64,000 bases of DNA from G020350405 sp964513655 (lineage in GTDB: Bacteria > Planctomycetota > Phycisphaerae > Sedimentisphaerales > Anaerobacaceae): NCBI GenBank assembly GCA_964513655.1, contig CAZENQ010000002.1:60491-124490 (forward strand), read 5' to 3'. The notes beneath the pieces are model-generated. The model saw nothing but the letters and a program-made list of their open reading frames with translations, ran no database searches and had not been told where the DNA came from. Positions 36,332 to 45,595 of this stretch are shown piece after piece. The number at the start of each line of letters is the position of its first letter. Within the stretch, counting starts at the first letter, position 1. Both the position numbers and the translations under genes were made by a program.

Positions 36332-37810
36332 ATGGGGTCATTAGGCGATACTTTTTTAACAAACGGCAGAAACCATTTTGCCTGTAAGAAAAGACGCGTA
36401 TTTGCCCGAGCGCTCTTTCTCGTGCTTGCTGTCTGCCTTTTCTCGCTGCCTGCTCCGGCTAAGTACAGCGGAGGTAACGGTACCCCCGGTGAACCCTACC
36501 TCATATCGACTGCTGATCAGATGAATTTGATTGGCACCGACACCAATGATTGGGACAAGCACTTTAGATTGATTGACGATATCGACTTGGCGGCCTACAC
36601 CGGAACCGCTTTCAATCTCATCGGAACCCCGGCCAGTCCCTTCACAGGTACCTTCGACGGCAATGACCACCGGATTCTAAACTTCACCTACACCACCACA
36701 GCAACAGATTACATAGGACTTTTTAGATACGTCTATGACCCCAATGCGGAAATTAAGAACCTGCACCTAACGGCCCCGGACATTGATGCTGGAACGGGAT
36801 GGTTCGTTGGTGCTTTGGCGGGCCGTCTGTCCTTTGGTACCCTCTCTGGCTGCCATATTGACGATGGCTACGTCTCGGCTGAGTCTGTGGTCGGCGGCTT
36901 GGTGGGGCACAATTCTTATGGTTGGATTGACAACTGCTCTTCGTCATGTCGCGTTTCGGCCTCTTATAATCACATCGGCGGCCTGGCTGGAAGCAGTCGC
37001 GGCTGGATATCAGGCTCCTATTCAACCGGCGAGGTTTTCGGAGATGATTATGCCGGCGGGCTCGTCGGAAGAAATAGGTATGGTCGGATATACGACTGCT
37101 ACTCCACGTGTGACGTTTCAGGAGGTACTTATGTTGGCGGGCTGGTTGGATATAACGAGGACGATATCTTCACATGCTATTCCATCGGCGCCGTTTCAGG
37201 GGATTCTAACGTCGGTGGACTCGTCGGCTATAATTTGCATCTCATCGGCGCTGCCGTTACGGATTCCTTCTGGAACATTAACACGAGTGGCCAGGCTGAA
37301 AGTGACGGCGGCACGTCTGCGTCCACCGCGGCAATGCAAATGAAAAGCACCTTTACTGACGCCGGTTGGGATTTCCTGACAGTCTGGGACATCTGTGACC
37401 GGATGAATTACCCGAGATTCACCTGGCAGCCGCGATTGCTGTCGGATTTCGTCTGTCCCTATGGTGTTGAGATAAACGACCTTGCTGCGTTTGTCCGGCA
37501 GTGGCTCTTCCTGAGATTGTCCGCGGATATCCTTCCCGATGAAAATGATGGCATTGTGAACTTTCTGGATTACGCGGCCTTCGCCGCCGCCTGGCAGAGC
37601 ACGCCCTCCTCACCAAACTGGAATTCCGACTGTGACATTGCGCCGGAAGGTGGTAACGACGTAATTGATGGCGGCGACATCCTCCTCTTCTTCCAGCAGT
37701 GGCTGCAGTTCGGCGCCTCTTATGCCGACACGACTCCCGACGGTGGCGATGGTATAGTCAATCTGCTCGACTACGCCGCTCTCGCCGATAACTGGCTGGC
37801 CGGGCTGTGA
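36332..37810 (+). CDS. Secreted GLUG-repeat protein with dockerin-like C terminus
   Basis: This is a 492-residue protein if started at the ATG of the signal peptide region; the open frame extends 126 codons further up but without export signal or ribosome-binding site. The signal peptide (RRVFARALFLVLAVCLFSLPAPA) is followed by a carbohydrate-binding-like domain (GTPGEPYLISTADQMNLIG) and at least five GLUG repeats (GGLVGHN, GGLVGRN, GGLVGYN). The C terminus has three EF-hand-like dockerin-type repeats (NDGIVNFLDYAAF, GGNDVIDGGDILLF, GGDGIVNLLDYAAL). The architecture points to a surface adhesin or polysaccharide-associated protein. No catalytic domain was seen. Confidence 0.85.
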   Translation: MGSLGDTFLTNGRNHFACKKRRVFARALFLVLAVCLFSLPAPAKYSGGNGTPGEPYLISTADQMNLIGTDTNDWDKHFRLIDDIDLAAYTGTAFNLIGTPASPFTGTFDGNDHRILNFTYTTTATDYIGLFRYVYDPNAEIKNLHLTAPDIDAGTGWFVGALAGRLSFGTLSGCHIDDGYVSAESVVGGLVGHNSYGWIDNCSSSCRVSASYNHIGGLAGSSRGWISGSYSTGEVFGDDYAGGLVGRNRYGRIYDCYSTCDVSGGTYVGGLVGYNEDDIFTCYSIGAVSGDSNVGGLVGYNLHLIGAAVTDSFWNINTSGQAESDGGTSASTAAMQMKSTFTDAGWDFLTVWDICDRMNYPRFTWQPRLLSDFVCPYGVEINDLAAFVRQWLFLRLSADILPDENDGIVNFLDYAAFAAAWQSTPSSPNWNSDCDIAPEGGNDVIDGGDILLFFQQWLQFGASYADTTPDGGDGIVNLLDYAALADNWLAGL

Positions 37811-37842
37811 ACCCTTTCTTGCCCAAAAAATATTTGATTTTA

Positions 37843-37870
37843 TTGATTTTTGCCGGCCGGGCTGTACTAT
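37843..37870 (+). promoter_or_regulatory. Promoter for the small Cys-rich gene
   Basis: TTGATT (37843-37848), a 16-bp spacer and TACTAT (37865-37870) lie 85 bp upstream of the Cys-rich ORF. Transcription would start near 37877, just before an ATG at 37880. Confidence 0.5.
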
Positions 37871-37879
37871 CATACTGTA

Positions 37880-37948
37880 ATGGATGCGGATTTCAGCGTT
37901 TTTGATTTGTTGGATGACTTCCAATCAGTAATGTCTTTCTACAGGTGA
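37880..37948 (+). CDS. Possible leaderless 22-residue upstream ORF
   Basis: The ATG lies within a few bases of the predicted transcription start. The ORF encodes 22 residues rich in Asp and Phe, and its TGA overlaps the ribosome-binding site of the Cys-rich gene 7 bp downstream. Its translation could regulate that gene. No homologue is known to me and it may be fortuitous. Confidence 0.3.
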   Translation: MDADFSVFDLLDDFQSVMSFYR

Positions 37949-37954
37949 CAAAAG

Positions 37955-38074
37955 ATGTGTCAGGCTTGTGGATGCACGCCGTGTGAAAAATGCGGCCGAC
38001 CAATTGAGGATGGCGTTTGTTCCGGCTGTAGCCAGCCGGCGGCAGAATGCACCTGCGAAACCCGCCAGCAATAA
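37955..38074 (+). CDS. 39-residue Cys-rich zinc-ribbon-like protein
   Basis: The ATG has a good ribosome-binding site (AGGTGA, seven bases upstream). The ORF encodes 39 residues with nine Cys, including CQACGCTPCEKCG, CSGC and CTC pairs, ending at TAA 38072-38074. The paired CxxC motifs strongly suggest a zinc-binding or metal-binding fold. Small proteins of this pattern exist in anaerobes, but I cannot name a characterised function. It is too short for routine gene callers, but the Cys spacing and ribosome-binding site argue for a real gene. Confidence 0.7.
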   Translation: MCQACGCTPCEKCGRPIEDGVCSGCSQPAAECTCETRQQ

Positions 38075-38242
38075 TCGCCCCCAAAACCTTGATAGTCTGT
38101 TGCTTTCCTACGGCTCTCTGAGTCCTTAACAGAATCGGCGTAGCTTCTCTGAACGCTGCAATAATAAGCTTCAACCAATGTTTGAGGTGTTAAATCGACG
38201 CGGTAGTAAGCTCGTAAAAACGCTCCCAACGTCCGTCTATTC

Positions 38243-38917
38243 TCACTGAGAACGTCCGTACCTCCCCGACCTGCCTTTAAAGTTTATCACTCTCTGCCTT
38301 CCTTTTCGTCCCGCCTTATCTCTGTATGCGTTGACGATCAACTGTTCGATGAACCTGTACGCGAGCCAGACAACACCGCAACCAATCGCTCCACCCCAGA
38401 CACCCAGCAACAGGCACAGTGCCCACAACTGTCCCTTGGGCAGATTTAACCAGTAATTGTCCGGCGCTCTCAGTCGCCCCGTATAATCGTGATAAGCCTT
38501 CCCGCTGTATTCCTTCGTCTCGCTTTCAAAAATTCGCACGTTCCTCTCTGCTATGCGACGTTGCTCGTAAGGAACTGACCCTCCGAAAAGCGCGCAGCTC
38601 ACAGCGATAATTACCGTAAGAACAATCGCCATCCTCCTGCACCCGAATCTTACGTTCACACGCTTATCGCTCCGTTCGGGCCATTCTTCTTTTGAATAAA
38701 AACCGCGTGCCACCCACCGGCAAATCTTATAAACGCCCATAACCGCCCCGAATCCTACCCCGAAGTAAAATGCCCCCGCCAGGAGGCTAAGTGGGACTCG
38801 GTACCACACATCGCCGGCTCTATTGCGTACCGCGATAAAAACAACCAGCCCTAAAAAAAAGCCGGCCGGTGTCGCTATCCTGATCGCCGCTCTTTTGCCC
38901 CTGTCTTCTACCTTCAT
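38243..38917 (-). CDS. Four-helix membrane protein, unknown
   Basis: This 224-residue protein has hydrophobic segments at about 12-30, 40-65, 94-115 and 163-190, with basic N- and C-terminal tails. It starts at an ATG after AGGGA. No domain was recognised. The C terminus (GRKGRQRVINFKGRSGRYGR) is strongly basic and might contact nucleic acid or lipid head groups. It lies divergently upstream of pheT but shares no obvious role. Confidence 0.55.
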   Translation of the reverse strand: MKVEDRGKRAAIRIATPAGFFLGLVVFIAVRNRAGDVWYRVPLSLLAGAFYFGVGFGAVMGVYKICRWVARGFYSKEEWPERSDKRVNVRFGCRRMAIVLTVIIAVSCALFGGSVPYEQRRIAERNVRIFESETKEYSGKAYHDYTGRLRAPDNYWLNLPKGQLWALCLLLGVWGGAIGCGVVWLAYRFIEQLIVNAYRDKAGRKGRQRVINFKGRSGRYGRSQ

Positions 38918-39072
38918 AACTGTCCCTGCAATCCCGCCACCTCCCTATATTTAACCACCCAGACCTGCCTCTTGGCAAGCACTTAAGACCCAAATTCAAA
39001 ATAATTGACATCTGCTTGCCTGCACGTTAAGGTATTCACCGATTAAAAACGCTTTTTGACGATACCTTTGCT

Positions 39073-41085
39073 ATGAAAATTTTACTCAGTTGGTTAAACG
39101 ATTATATCGACACGGGGCTTTCCGCCGAGCAAATCGCCGAGATTCTGAGCGACCTCGGCCTTTCCTGCGAGGGCATCCAACAGCTCGGCGACGATGCCGT
39201 TATCGACCTCGAGATAACCAGCAACCGCGGTGATTGCCTCTCCCTTATCGGCGTCGCACGCGAGCTGGTCGTTGCGACAGGCAAACAACTAAAAATCCCG
39301 ACAGTGGAACTCACCGAATCCGAGAAAGACACCTCCGAACTCGCCTCCGTCGAAATCGAAGACCCCGACCTCTGTCCCCGATATACCGCTCGCGTCATCG
39401 AGGCCGTCAAAGTTGGCCCCTCACCGGACTGGCTCCGAAATAGACTCGAGGCCGTCGGCCTGCGCACCGTCAATAACGTCGTCGACGCGACCAATTACGT
39501 CATGCTCGAGACCGGCCAGCCGCCGCACGCCTTCGATTATGAAAAAATCACCAACGGAAAGATAATAGTCAGAAAGGCCCTCCCCGGCGAACGTATCGTC
39601 AGTATCGACGGCTCAAAATGCGACCTCATCCCCGATATGCTCATCATCGCCGACCCCTCCGGCCCCGTCGCCATAGCCGGCGTTATGGGTGGTTTGCACA
39701 CCGAGGTCAGCGAGACCACCACCAGCGTCCTCCTCGAAGACGCCTGCTTCGACCCCGTCAGCATCCGCAGAACCTCCCGCAAACTCGCACTCCTCTCAGA
39801 ATCCTCTTTCAGGTTCGAACGCATCGTCGACGTCGAGAACATCGACTGGGCCTCCAAACGCACCGCCCAGCTTATTACGCAGGTCGCCGGCGGCAAAGTC
39901 GCAAAGGGCGTCGTTGATATCTATCCCAAAAAACCAGCCCAAAAACAGGTGACCTTACGGCTTAGCCGCCTCAACAAACTCCTTGGTATTGAGGTCTCGT
40001 CAAAAGAGGCCGTAAGAATCTTGTCGCTCCTAAGTTTCAACCCGCAGCAAAAAGATGACTTGTTGGTTTGCGACGTTCCTTCTTGGCGAAGCGACATCTA
40101 TCGCGAAATCGACCTTATAGAAGAACTCGCCCGTGTCTACGGCCTCGACAAAATACCCACCCAGCAGAAAATCCAAATCGAGGTGGTACCGCCCGACCCC
40201 CGCCAGAAACTGACCGAGTCTGTCGGCACCTACCTCAATGGCTGCGGCTTCTACGAGACCATAAGCGTCACCTTCGTCGACGATTCCGTCGCCGCCCTGT
40301 TCACAGCCGATGACGCCGCAGAACATCTGGCCGTCACGGACGTATCCAGAAAATCTGCCAACATCCTCCGCCGGACCATAATTGCCTCGCTGCTTGCCGT
40401 CCTCAAAACCAACCTCAACGCCGGCAACACTCCCTGCAGAGTATTTGAAATCGCCGACACATACCTTCCCACTGAGAAAGGTAGTCTTCCCACCGAAAAA
40501 ACCAAGCTCGCCCTGGCCTGTGACTCCGACTTAAGAGACCTTCGCGGTGTCATTGAGGGCCTGATAAAAACTATCGATAGCGAGGTTGATATTCTCTTTG
40601 AACCTGCTGATTTGCTATGGGCACGGACCGGTGCACAAATCGCGGTAAACGGTCAGACCATCGGGACTGCTGGCCTCGCCTCCCAGGCCGTAAAAGATAA
40701 ATTCGACTTCAAAGACCTCACACCTGCCGCCGCCGAGCTGGATTTCGAACACCTTATGAGCCTCCAGCGAGCCACCGTAAAAGTAAAGCCCATCCCCAAA
40801 TTCCCCGCAATCGAACGCGACCTCTCTATAGTCATTGACGAACAAACCTCTTGGGCCGATATCACCGCCGCCGTCGGCAAAAGGGCCTCATCTCAATTAC
40901 AGGACATCCGGTTCGTAGGCATATACCGGGGTGAAGGCATCCCCGCCGACAAAAAAAGCCTCACCCTAAGACTTACCTTCAGAGACGAAGATGGCACCCT
41001 CACCCATGAAAGCGTCGACAAATTCCAAAACGAAATCCTCGACTCCCTCACCCAGTCCCTCAACGCCGAACTCCGAACACTGTAA
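39073..41085 (+). CDS. pheT: Phenylalanyl-tRNA synthetase beta chain, short form
   Basis: This 670-residue protein forms, with PheS, the heterotetramer that charges tRNA-Phe. The N terminus KILLSWLNDYIDTGLS is typical. A B3/B4 editing domain (NRGDCLSLIGVARELV; DATNYVMLETGQPPHAFD), B5, catalytic-like core and C-terminal FDX-ACB anticodon-binding domain (FPAIERDLSIVIDE) are all visible. The EMAP/OB tRNA-binding insert that usually follows residue 40 is absent, so the protein is about 130 residues shorter than the E. coli chain. The same shortened form occurs in several phyla. No pheS lies next to it, which is unusual. Confidence 0.95.
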   Translation: MKILLSWLNDYIDTGLSAEQIAEILSDLGLSCEGIQQLGDDAVIDLEITSNRGDCLSLIGVARELVVATGKQLKIPTVELTESEKDTSELASVEIEDPDLCPRYTARVIEAVKVGPSPDWLRNRLEAVGLRTVNNVVDATNYVMLETGQPPHAFDYEKITNGKIIVRKALPGERIVSIDGSKCDLIPDMLIIADPSGPVAIAGVMGGLHTEVSETTTSVLLEDACFDPVSIRRTSRKLALLSESSFRFERIVDVENIDWASKRTAQLITQVAGGKVAKGVVDIYPKKPAQKQVTLRLSRLNKLLGIEVSSKEAVRILSLLSFNPQQKDDLLVCDVPSWRSDIYREIDLIEELARVYGLDKIPTQQKIQIEVVPPDPRQKLTESVGTYLNGCGFYETISVTFVDDSVAALFTADDAAEHLAVTDVSRKSANILRRTIIASLLAVLKTNLNAGNTPCRVFEIADTYLPTEKGSLPTEKTKLALACDSDLRDLRGVIEGLIKTIDSEVDILFEPADLLWARTGAQIAVNGQTIGTAGLASQAVKDKFDFKDLTPAAAELDFEHLMSLQRATVKVKPIPKFPAIERDLSIVIDEQTSWADITAAVGKRASSQLQDIRFVGIYRGEGIPADKKSLTLRLTFRDEDGTLTHESVDKFQNEILDSLTQSLNAELRTL

Positions 41086-41307
41086 CAAAATCGGCGTACA
41101 GAAAATTAGAAGCTAAATTTATAAGTAAATGGTTATAACATTTGTGGGGGTCGTAATCCTCCGACCGTAAGTATTTGTTCCTATTGAAGTAATAGCACCC
41201 GATTCTGGCCCCAGTTTTGCAGCCAAAAGCGGCCTTCAACGCGAAAACTGATAAGTAAAGCGGCTACATAGGTTTTTAATTGGGAGGCTGAATTTCCAAT
41301 TATTTTG
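41086..41307 (+). other. Intergenic stretch between pheT and the 6S-like RNA
   Basis: Only weak hairpins are visible here, e.g. GGTCG/CGACC near 41150. No gene was seen. Confidence 0.5.
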
Positions 41308-41336
41308 TTGATTTACGCTTTCAATTTTGGTATAAA
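41308..41336 (+). promoter_or_regulatory. Sigma70 promoter of the 6S-like RNA
   Basis: TTGATT (41308-41313), a 17-bp spacer and TATAAA (41331-41336) place the start of transcription at about 41342. That is exactly where the pairing of the RNA ends begins. Confidence 0.65.
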
Positions 41337-41341
41337 TAATA

Positions 41342-41542
41342 CTGCAGGCTGACCCCTGCGGTGTGCGTAAGAAATATATTTTTGAAAAAAACCGATAAAC
41401 CCGACTCAGGGAAATCAGGCCTTGTTGGATCGGAAAAGCCTACCCGATAGGACTTTCGGACACAAGTAACGATTACCCACTTGGAAATACAGGGTTTTGT
41501 TCAAATAATTTCTTACGGCACATGTGGAGGAAGGACCTGCAA
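41342..41542 (+). ncRNA. ssrS: Candidate 6S-like small RNA
   Basis: A 200-nt segment sits between a good promoter and a rho-independent terminator and has no ORF. Its two ends pair: TGCAGG (41343-41348) with CCTGCA (41536-41541), then GTGCGTAAGAAAT (41363-41375) with ATTTCTTACGGCAC (41508-41521), with one bulge. Beyond an A/T-rich open region, AAACCC (about 41397-41402) pairs with GGGTTT (about 41492-41497), closing a terminal domain with further short stems. Closing stem, large central bubble and terminal hairpin at about 200 nt are the layout of 6S RNA, which binds the sigma70 holoenzyme. A different structured sRNA remains possible. Confidence 0.55.
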
Positions 41543-41543
41543 T

Positions 41544-41575
41544 AAAAAGGCCTGTTTGAAAAAGCAGGTCTTTTT
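41544..41575 (+). terminator. Rho-independent terminator of the 6S-like RNA
   Basis: AAAAAGGCCTG (41544-41554) pairs with CAGGTCTTTTT (41565-41575), with one G-U pair, a 10-nt loop and a terminal T-run. It follows directly after the closing stem of the candidate RNA. Confidence 0.75.
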
Positions 41576-41772
41576 AGTTGCGCCGTTACGCCGCCGGCCC
41601 TGACACCTGAACCGTCTCCCGAATCTCCCTTGCCAAAACAAGTAAAAATTACACCTTTCCTCGGAAAAAGGCTTGCATAATTTGACGCAGCTCGGTAGCT
41701 TGCTCGAAAACCCATTTTCCACTAAAGCCAGGGTAAGGAAACCTTATGGTCTTTTTTTAAGGAGGCACTATT

Positions 41773-42465
41773 ATGTGTACCTATAAAATATCTTTTCAAA
41801 TCACCATATTGGCCGCCGCAGCCATCTGCGCCTCACTTGTCGGCTGCGAGAGTGCTGCTGGCCCAACGACTTGCACCGAGGCCAAAAAGTCCGCCGCCGT
41901 CTTGGGTCCTTATGAACTCGACGAGGAGGGATTCATAACTAACTGGCTCATAGTCGGTCCCTTCCCAAACCCGGGCGACCGACCCGATAACCAGGGCTTC
42001 CACACCGATTACCTGAAAAACTACGGCACCGAGCCAAAACACGTCCCCTTCAACGGCATGCAAATCGACAAGGCCGATGGAACGAGCGTAAAATGGGCCC
42101 CCTACAAAGCTACCTATACGAGCAGGGTAAACTTCTTCGAAGTTGACCACCTTGAACTTGGCTACGAGCAGGATGACATACTCGCATATGCTGCCTGCTG
42201 GCTCAAGTGCGAGAAGGATATGAAGGTCCAAATCAGGGTCGGTTCAGACGATGGTTACAAGCTTTGGCTCGACCATGAGCTTATCGGCACAGAGCACGTC
42301 TACCGCTCGGCTTACCAGGACCAGGAAAGCTACCCCGTAAAACTTTCCAAGGGAATGCACATTCTCCTGATTAAGGTCGACCAGGACTACGGCTCATTCG
42401 AATTCATGTTGCGCGTGGTAACCCCCGACGGCACTAAAGCCACCGGAATCAAAGTCTACAACTGA
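41773..42465 (+). CDS. Lipoprotein with PA14-like/jellyroll domain
   Basis: This 230-residue protein starts after a strong AAGGAGG. The signal ends in the lipobox SLVGC (about residue 25). The mature part begins NWLIVGPFPNPGD and contains VRVGSDDGYKLWLDHELIG, the pattern of PA14-like or related carbohydrate-binding domains found in planctomycete surface proteins. It is probably an outer-membrane lipoprotein that binds glycan. No catalytic residues are recognisable. It lies 200 bp downstream of the RNA terminator and so has its own expression signals. Confidence 0.7.
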   Translation: MCTYKISFQITILAAAAICASLVGCESAAGPTTCTEAKKSAAVLGPYELDEEGFITNWLIVGPFPNPGDRPDNQGFHTDYLKNYGTEPKHVPFNGMQIDKADGTSVKWAPYKATYTSRVNFFEVDHLELGYEQDDILAYAACWLKCEKDMKVQIRVGSDDGYKLWLDHELIGTEHVYRSAYQDQESYPVKLSKGMHILLIKVDQDYGSFEFMLRVVTPDGTKATGIKVYN

Positions 42466-42834
42466 CAACTGCTTTTGACGCCGTCACGGTGGATCCGAAG
42501 TCTCTGCCGGGATGACCGCCGATAGCCCTTTAAAAGATTGCATGTTGTCTTAGTGCCTTTGGCCTGCCTCGGTCACTACGCGTATAGCACAACCACTCGC
42601 TGAGCTCTCGAACCTATAACATCCTTGTGCTCTGTGGGCCATTGCACATTTTCCGAATTCTTGGCTCAGCAACGGCTGTCAATATCGGACGGCTACGCCC
42701 CTCAAACTTCGCGAAACCTCGTTTTTTGCGGTTAAGACACCTCACAGATTTGTCGATTAAAAGAGCAAAAGCACGGGCTTTCTCCGCTCCGTGACTGTTA
42801 ATGTCTGTTCGCAAAAGACTTATGGAGAGACAAA
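42466..42834. other. Intergenic stretch before the glucan phosphorylase
   Basis: This 370-bp stretch has no gene, tRNA or clear hairpin. The only evident signal is the GGAGAG ribosome-binding site just before the phosphorylase. Confidence 0.5.
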
Positions 42835-45462
42835 ATGCCAAAGGTGCGTAGCTTTACAGTCCTGCCCGCGTTGCCGGAGCCTATAAAGGACCTTGAGATT
42901 ATCGCCAAAAACATGTTTTGGTCATGGAACACTGACTTTGTTGACCTCTTCAAGCGTATCGACGCAGATCTATGGACTACCTCCGGCCACAATCCCGTCA
43001 AATTGCTCGCCGGTGTCCCACAGCAGCGATTGGAAGAACTCGCCGAGAACAACGGATTTCTCAGGCAGCTCCAGGGTGCCGCTGAGAAACTAAGAGTTTA
43101 TCTCGAAGGACCGACGTGGTTTGAAAAGGCCGGCGAAAAACCAGCGAAGCACGTTATTGCATACTTCAGCGCCGAGTTTGGCCTGCACGAATGCCTGCCA
43201 ATTTATTCGGGAGGCCTCGGAATCTTGGCGGGGGACTACTTAAAAAGCGCTTCTGACCTCGGTGTACCCATAGTTGGCGTCGGACTTATGTATCAGAAGG
43301 GCTATTTCCGCCAGTATCTGAACATCGACGGCTGGCAGCAGGAGCTCTATGTGGAGAATGATTTCTATGCCTTGCCGATTGAGCTCGTTCGCAAAGAGAC
43401 TGGCCAGCCACTGACAATCAGTGTCGAATATCCCGGCAGAACCGTCCAGGCCCAAATATGGTCCCTCTCCATCGGCAGGGTAAAACTTTATCTGTTGGAC
43501 ACCAATATTGCTCCTAATTCCTCCGCGGACCGTATGATTACCGTGACACTCTACGGCGGAGACCTCGAACTGAGAATGCGTCAGGAGATTATGCTGGGTA
43601 TCGGTGGCTTAAAGGCTTTGGCCGCTATGGATATTACGCCTGACGTCTGCCATATGAACGAAGGACATGCCGCTTTTATGGCCCTCGAACGTATCCGCGA
43701 ACTCAGAAATGCCAATGGTATGACTTTTGACGAGGCACTCGAAGCTACAAAGTCAGGCAATGTATTCACAATGCATACCCCCATCAAGGCCGGCCTTGAT
43801 GAATTCAGTGTCCAGCTCATGGACAAATATTTTGGCACCTACTTCCCGCACCTTGGCATAAACAGGGAGCGATTTCTCGCCCTCGGAAGAATACTGCCGG
43901 ACGATGATGACGAGCCATTTAAAATGCCGGTCTTGGCCATCAGACTGAGCAGCTATATTAACGGCGTAAGTAAATTGCACGGACAGGTCTCAAGAGAAAT
44001 GTGGTCTGCTCTTTGGCCGGGCATACCTGTTAATGAAGTCCCTATTGAATCCATTACAAACGGCACACATATCAAAAGCTGGCTGTCTGATGAAATGAAC
44101 TCTTTATATGAAAGGTATCTTGGACCAAATTGGACCGATGAGACCGCCGACAAGTCCATCTGGGAAACTGTCAGCCAAATTCCTGATGAGGAATACTGGC
44201 AGACACATCAGCGATGTAAAGGACACCTTATCGCTTTCGCACGCAGACGCCTGAAAGAACAGATGGCCAGACGAGGTACGTATCATACCGAGTTGAACTG
44301 GGCCGATGAAATCCTCGACCTTGAGGCCCTCACCATCGGATTCGCAAGAAGGTTCGTAAGATACAAAAGGGCGAATCTGCTGCTTAAGGACCCGCAGCGC
44401 CTTGTCAAGCTCCTTACCGACCCCAATCGGCCTGTACAGATTGTTTTCGCCGGAAAGGCACACCCCAGAGACACTGAGGGCAAAGAGATTATACGACAGA
44501 TTATCCATTTCGCCGACCAGTACGACGTCAGACGACGTATCGTCTTTCTCGAGGACTATGATATCAACGTCGCCAGGTTCCTCGTGCAGGGCGTCGACCT
44601 CTGGCTCAACAACCCAAGAAGGCCGATGGAAGCCAGTGGAACAAGCGGTATGAAAGCCGCCATCAATGGCGCCCTGAATTTCAGTACGCTTGATGGCTGG
44701 TGGTGTGAAGGCTATACCCCCGAAGGTGGATGGGTCATCGGAGCAGGTGAAGCCTATAAGGACCACGCCTATCAGGATACGGTCGAGTCCCAGGCGATTT
44801 ATAATATCCTTGAAAACGAAGTTGTCCCCTTGTTTTATGCTCGCTCCGCCGACGGCGTTCCGCGCCCTTGGATAAGCAGAGTCAAGAATTCTATTAAGTG
44901 GGTAGCCCCGCGATTCAACACACACAGAATGGTCACTGAGTACACAGGAAAATTCTACAACCCCGCCGCGGCCAAGTGGCAATATTTGGCCGCTGATGCT
45001 ATGGCCAGGGCAAAGGAGCTTTCAACATGGAAAGCCCATCTGAAAAAAGCCTGGTCCAGCTTCCGGATTCAGGATGTACAGGTCAACGTCGCAAACGGCC
45101 AGGAGAGCCAGCCCTTAAACCCCAAACACCCACAGCTCAAGGTAGGCTCACAGCTCAGCGTAAGGGCTCTCGTTAAGTTAAACGGCGTTAGCCCCGATGA
45201 TGTCGCAGTCCAGCTCTATCATGGCAGCGTCGATGCTTGGGGAAATATCTCAGATGGCTCTCCCGTCCAGATGGACCATGAACAAACATCAACGCAGGAT
45301 GGCGAGCACTGGTTTGTTGGCTCCATGGCCTGCACAAAAACCGGACGCCAGGGCCTCGCCGTCAGAATCCTCCCCAGACACCCTGACCTTGCCAATCCTT
45401 ATGAACCGGGCCTGATTCTCTGGGAAACAACACCTGAAAAGACTACTTCCACGGTTAGATGA
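42835..45462 (+). CDS. glgP: Alpha-glucan (glycogen/maltodextrin) phosphorylase
   Basis: This 875-residue protein releases glucose-1-phosphate from alpha-1,4-glucans using phosphate and PLP. The N-terminal part (about 10-110, LPEPIKDLEIIAKNMFWSW) is the DUF3417 region of the short-type family. The catalytic half has YFSAEFGLHECLPIYSGGLG, HMNEGHAAFM, and the PLP-binding block GTSGMKAAINGALNFS with its active Lys. A C-terminal beta extension (about 760-870) is typical of this group. It implies glycogen storage or use. GGAGAG precedes the ATG. Confidence 0.96.
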   Translation: MPKVRSFTVLPALPEPIKDLEIIAKNMFWSWNTDFVDLFKRIDADLWTTSGHNPVKLLAGVPQQRLEELAENNGFLRQLQGAAEKLRVYLEGPTWFEKAGEKPAKHVIAYFSAEFGLHECLPIYSGGLGILAGDYLKSASDLGVPIVGVGLMYQKGYFRQYLNIDGWQQELYVENDFYALPIELVRKETGQPLTISVEYPGRTVQAQIWSLSIGRVKLYLLDTNIAPNSSADRMITVTLYGGDLELRMRQEIMLGIGGLKALAAMDITPDVCHMNEGHAAFMALERIRELRNANGMTFDEALEATKSGNVFTMHTPIKAGLDEFSVQLMDKYFGTYFPHLGINRERFLALGRILPDDDDEPFKMPVLAIRLSSYINGVSKLHGQVSREMWSALWPGIPVNEVPIESITNGTHIKSWLSDEMNSLYERYLGPNWTDETADKSIWETVSQIPDEEYWQTHQRCKGHLIAFARRRLKEQMARRGTYHTELNWADEILDLEALTIGFARRFVRYKRANLLLKDPQRLVKLLTDPNRPVQIVFAGKAHPRDTEGKEIIRQIIHFADQYDVRRRIVFLEDYDINVARFLVQGVDLWLNNPRRPMEASGTSGMKAAINGALNFSTLDGWWCEGYTPEGGWVIGAGEAYKDHAYQDTVESQAIYNILENEVVPLFYARSADGVPRPWISRVKNSIKWVAPRFNTHRMVTEYTGKFYNPAAAKWQYLAADAMARAKELSTWKAHLKKAWSSFRIQDVQVNVANGQESQPLNPKHPQLKVGSQLSVRALVKLNGVSPDDVAVQLYHGSVDAWGNISDGSPVQMDHEQTSTQDGEHWFVGSMACTKTGRQGLAVRILPRHPDLANPYEPGLILWETTPEKTTSTVR

Positions 45463-45595
45463 GTCTGTTCTCCGTTGGCTCTTGGTCTCTGCTTCGAATC
45501 CCTGCCAGCCACTGGGGCAATATTTCTTCCGCCTAATACAGCCCGGTCCTGCTCGAAGATAAAACTTCTCTCCTCGTTGCGATAACCCGTCCGCC

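Noticed and set aside
45490..45540. TTCGAATCC, reminiscent of a tRNA T-loop
   Set aside because: The flanking bases do not pair to form a T stem, and no anticodon or acceptor arms are found.
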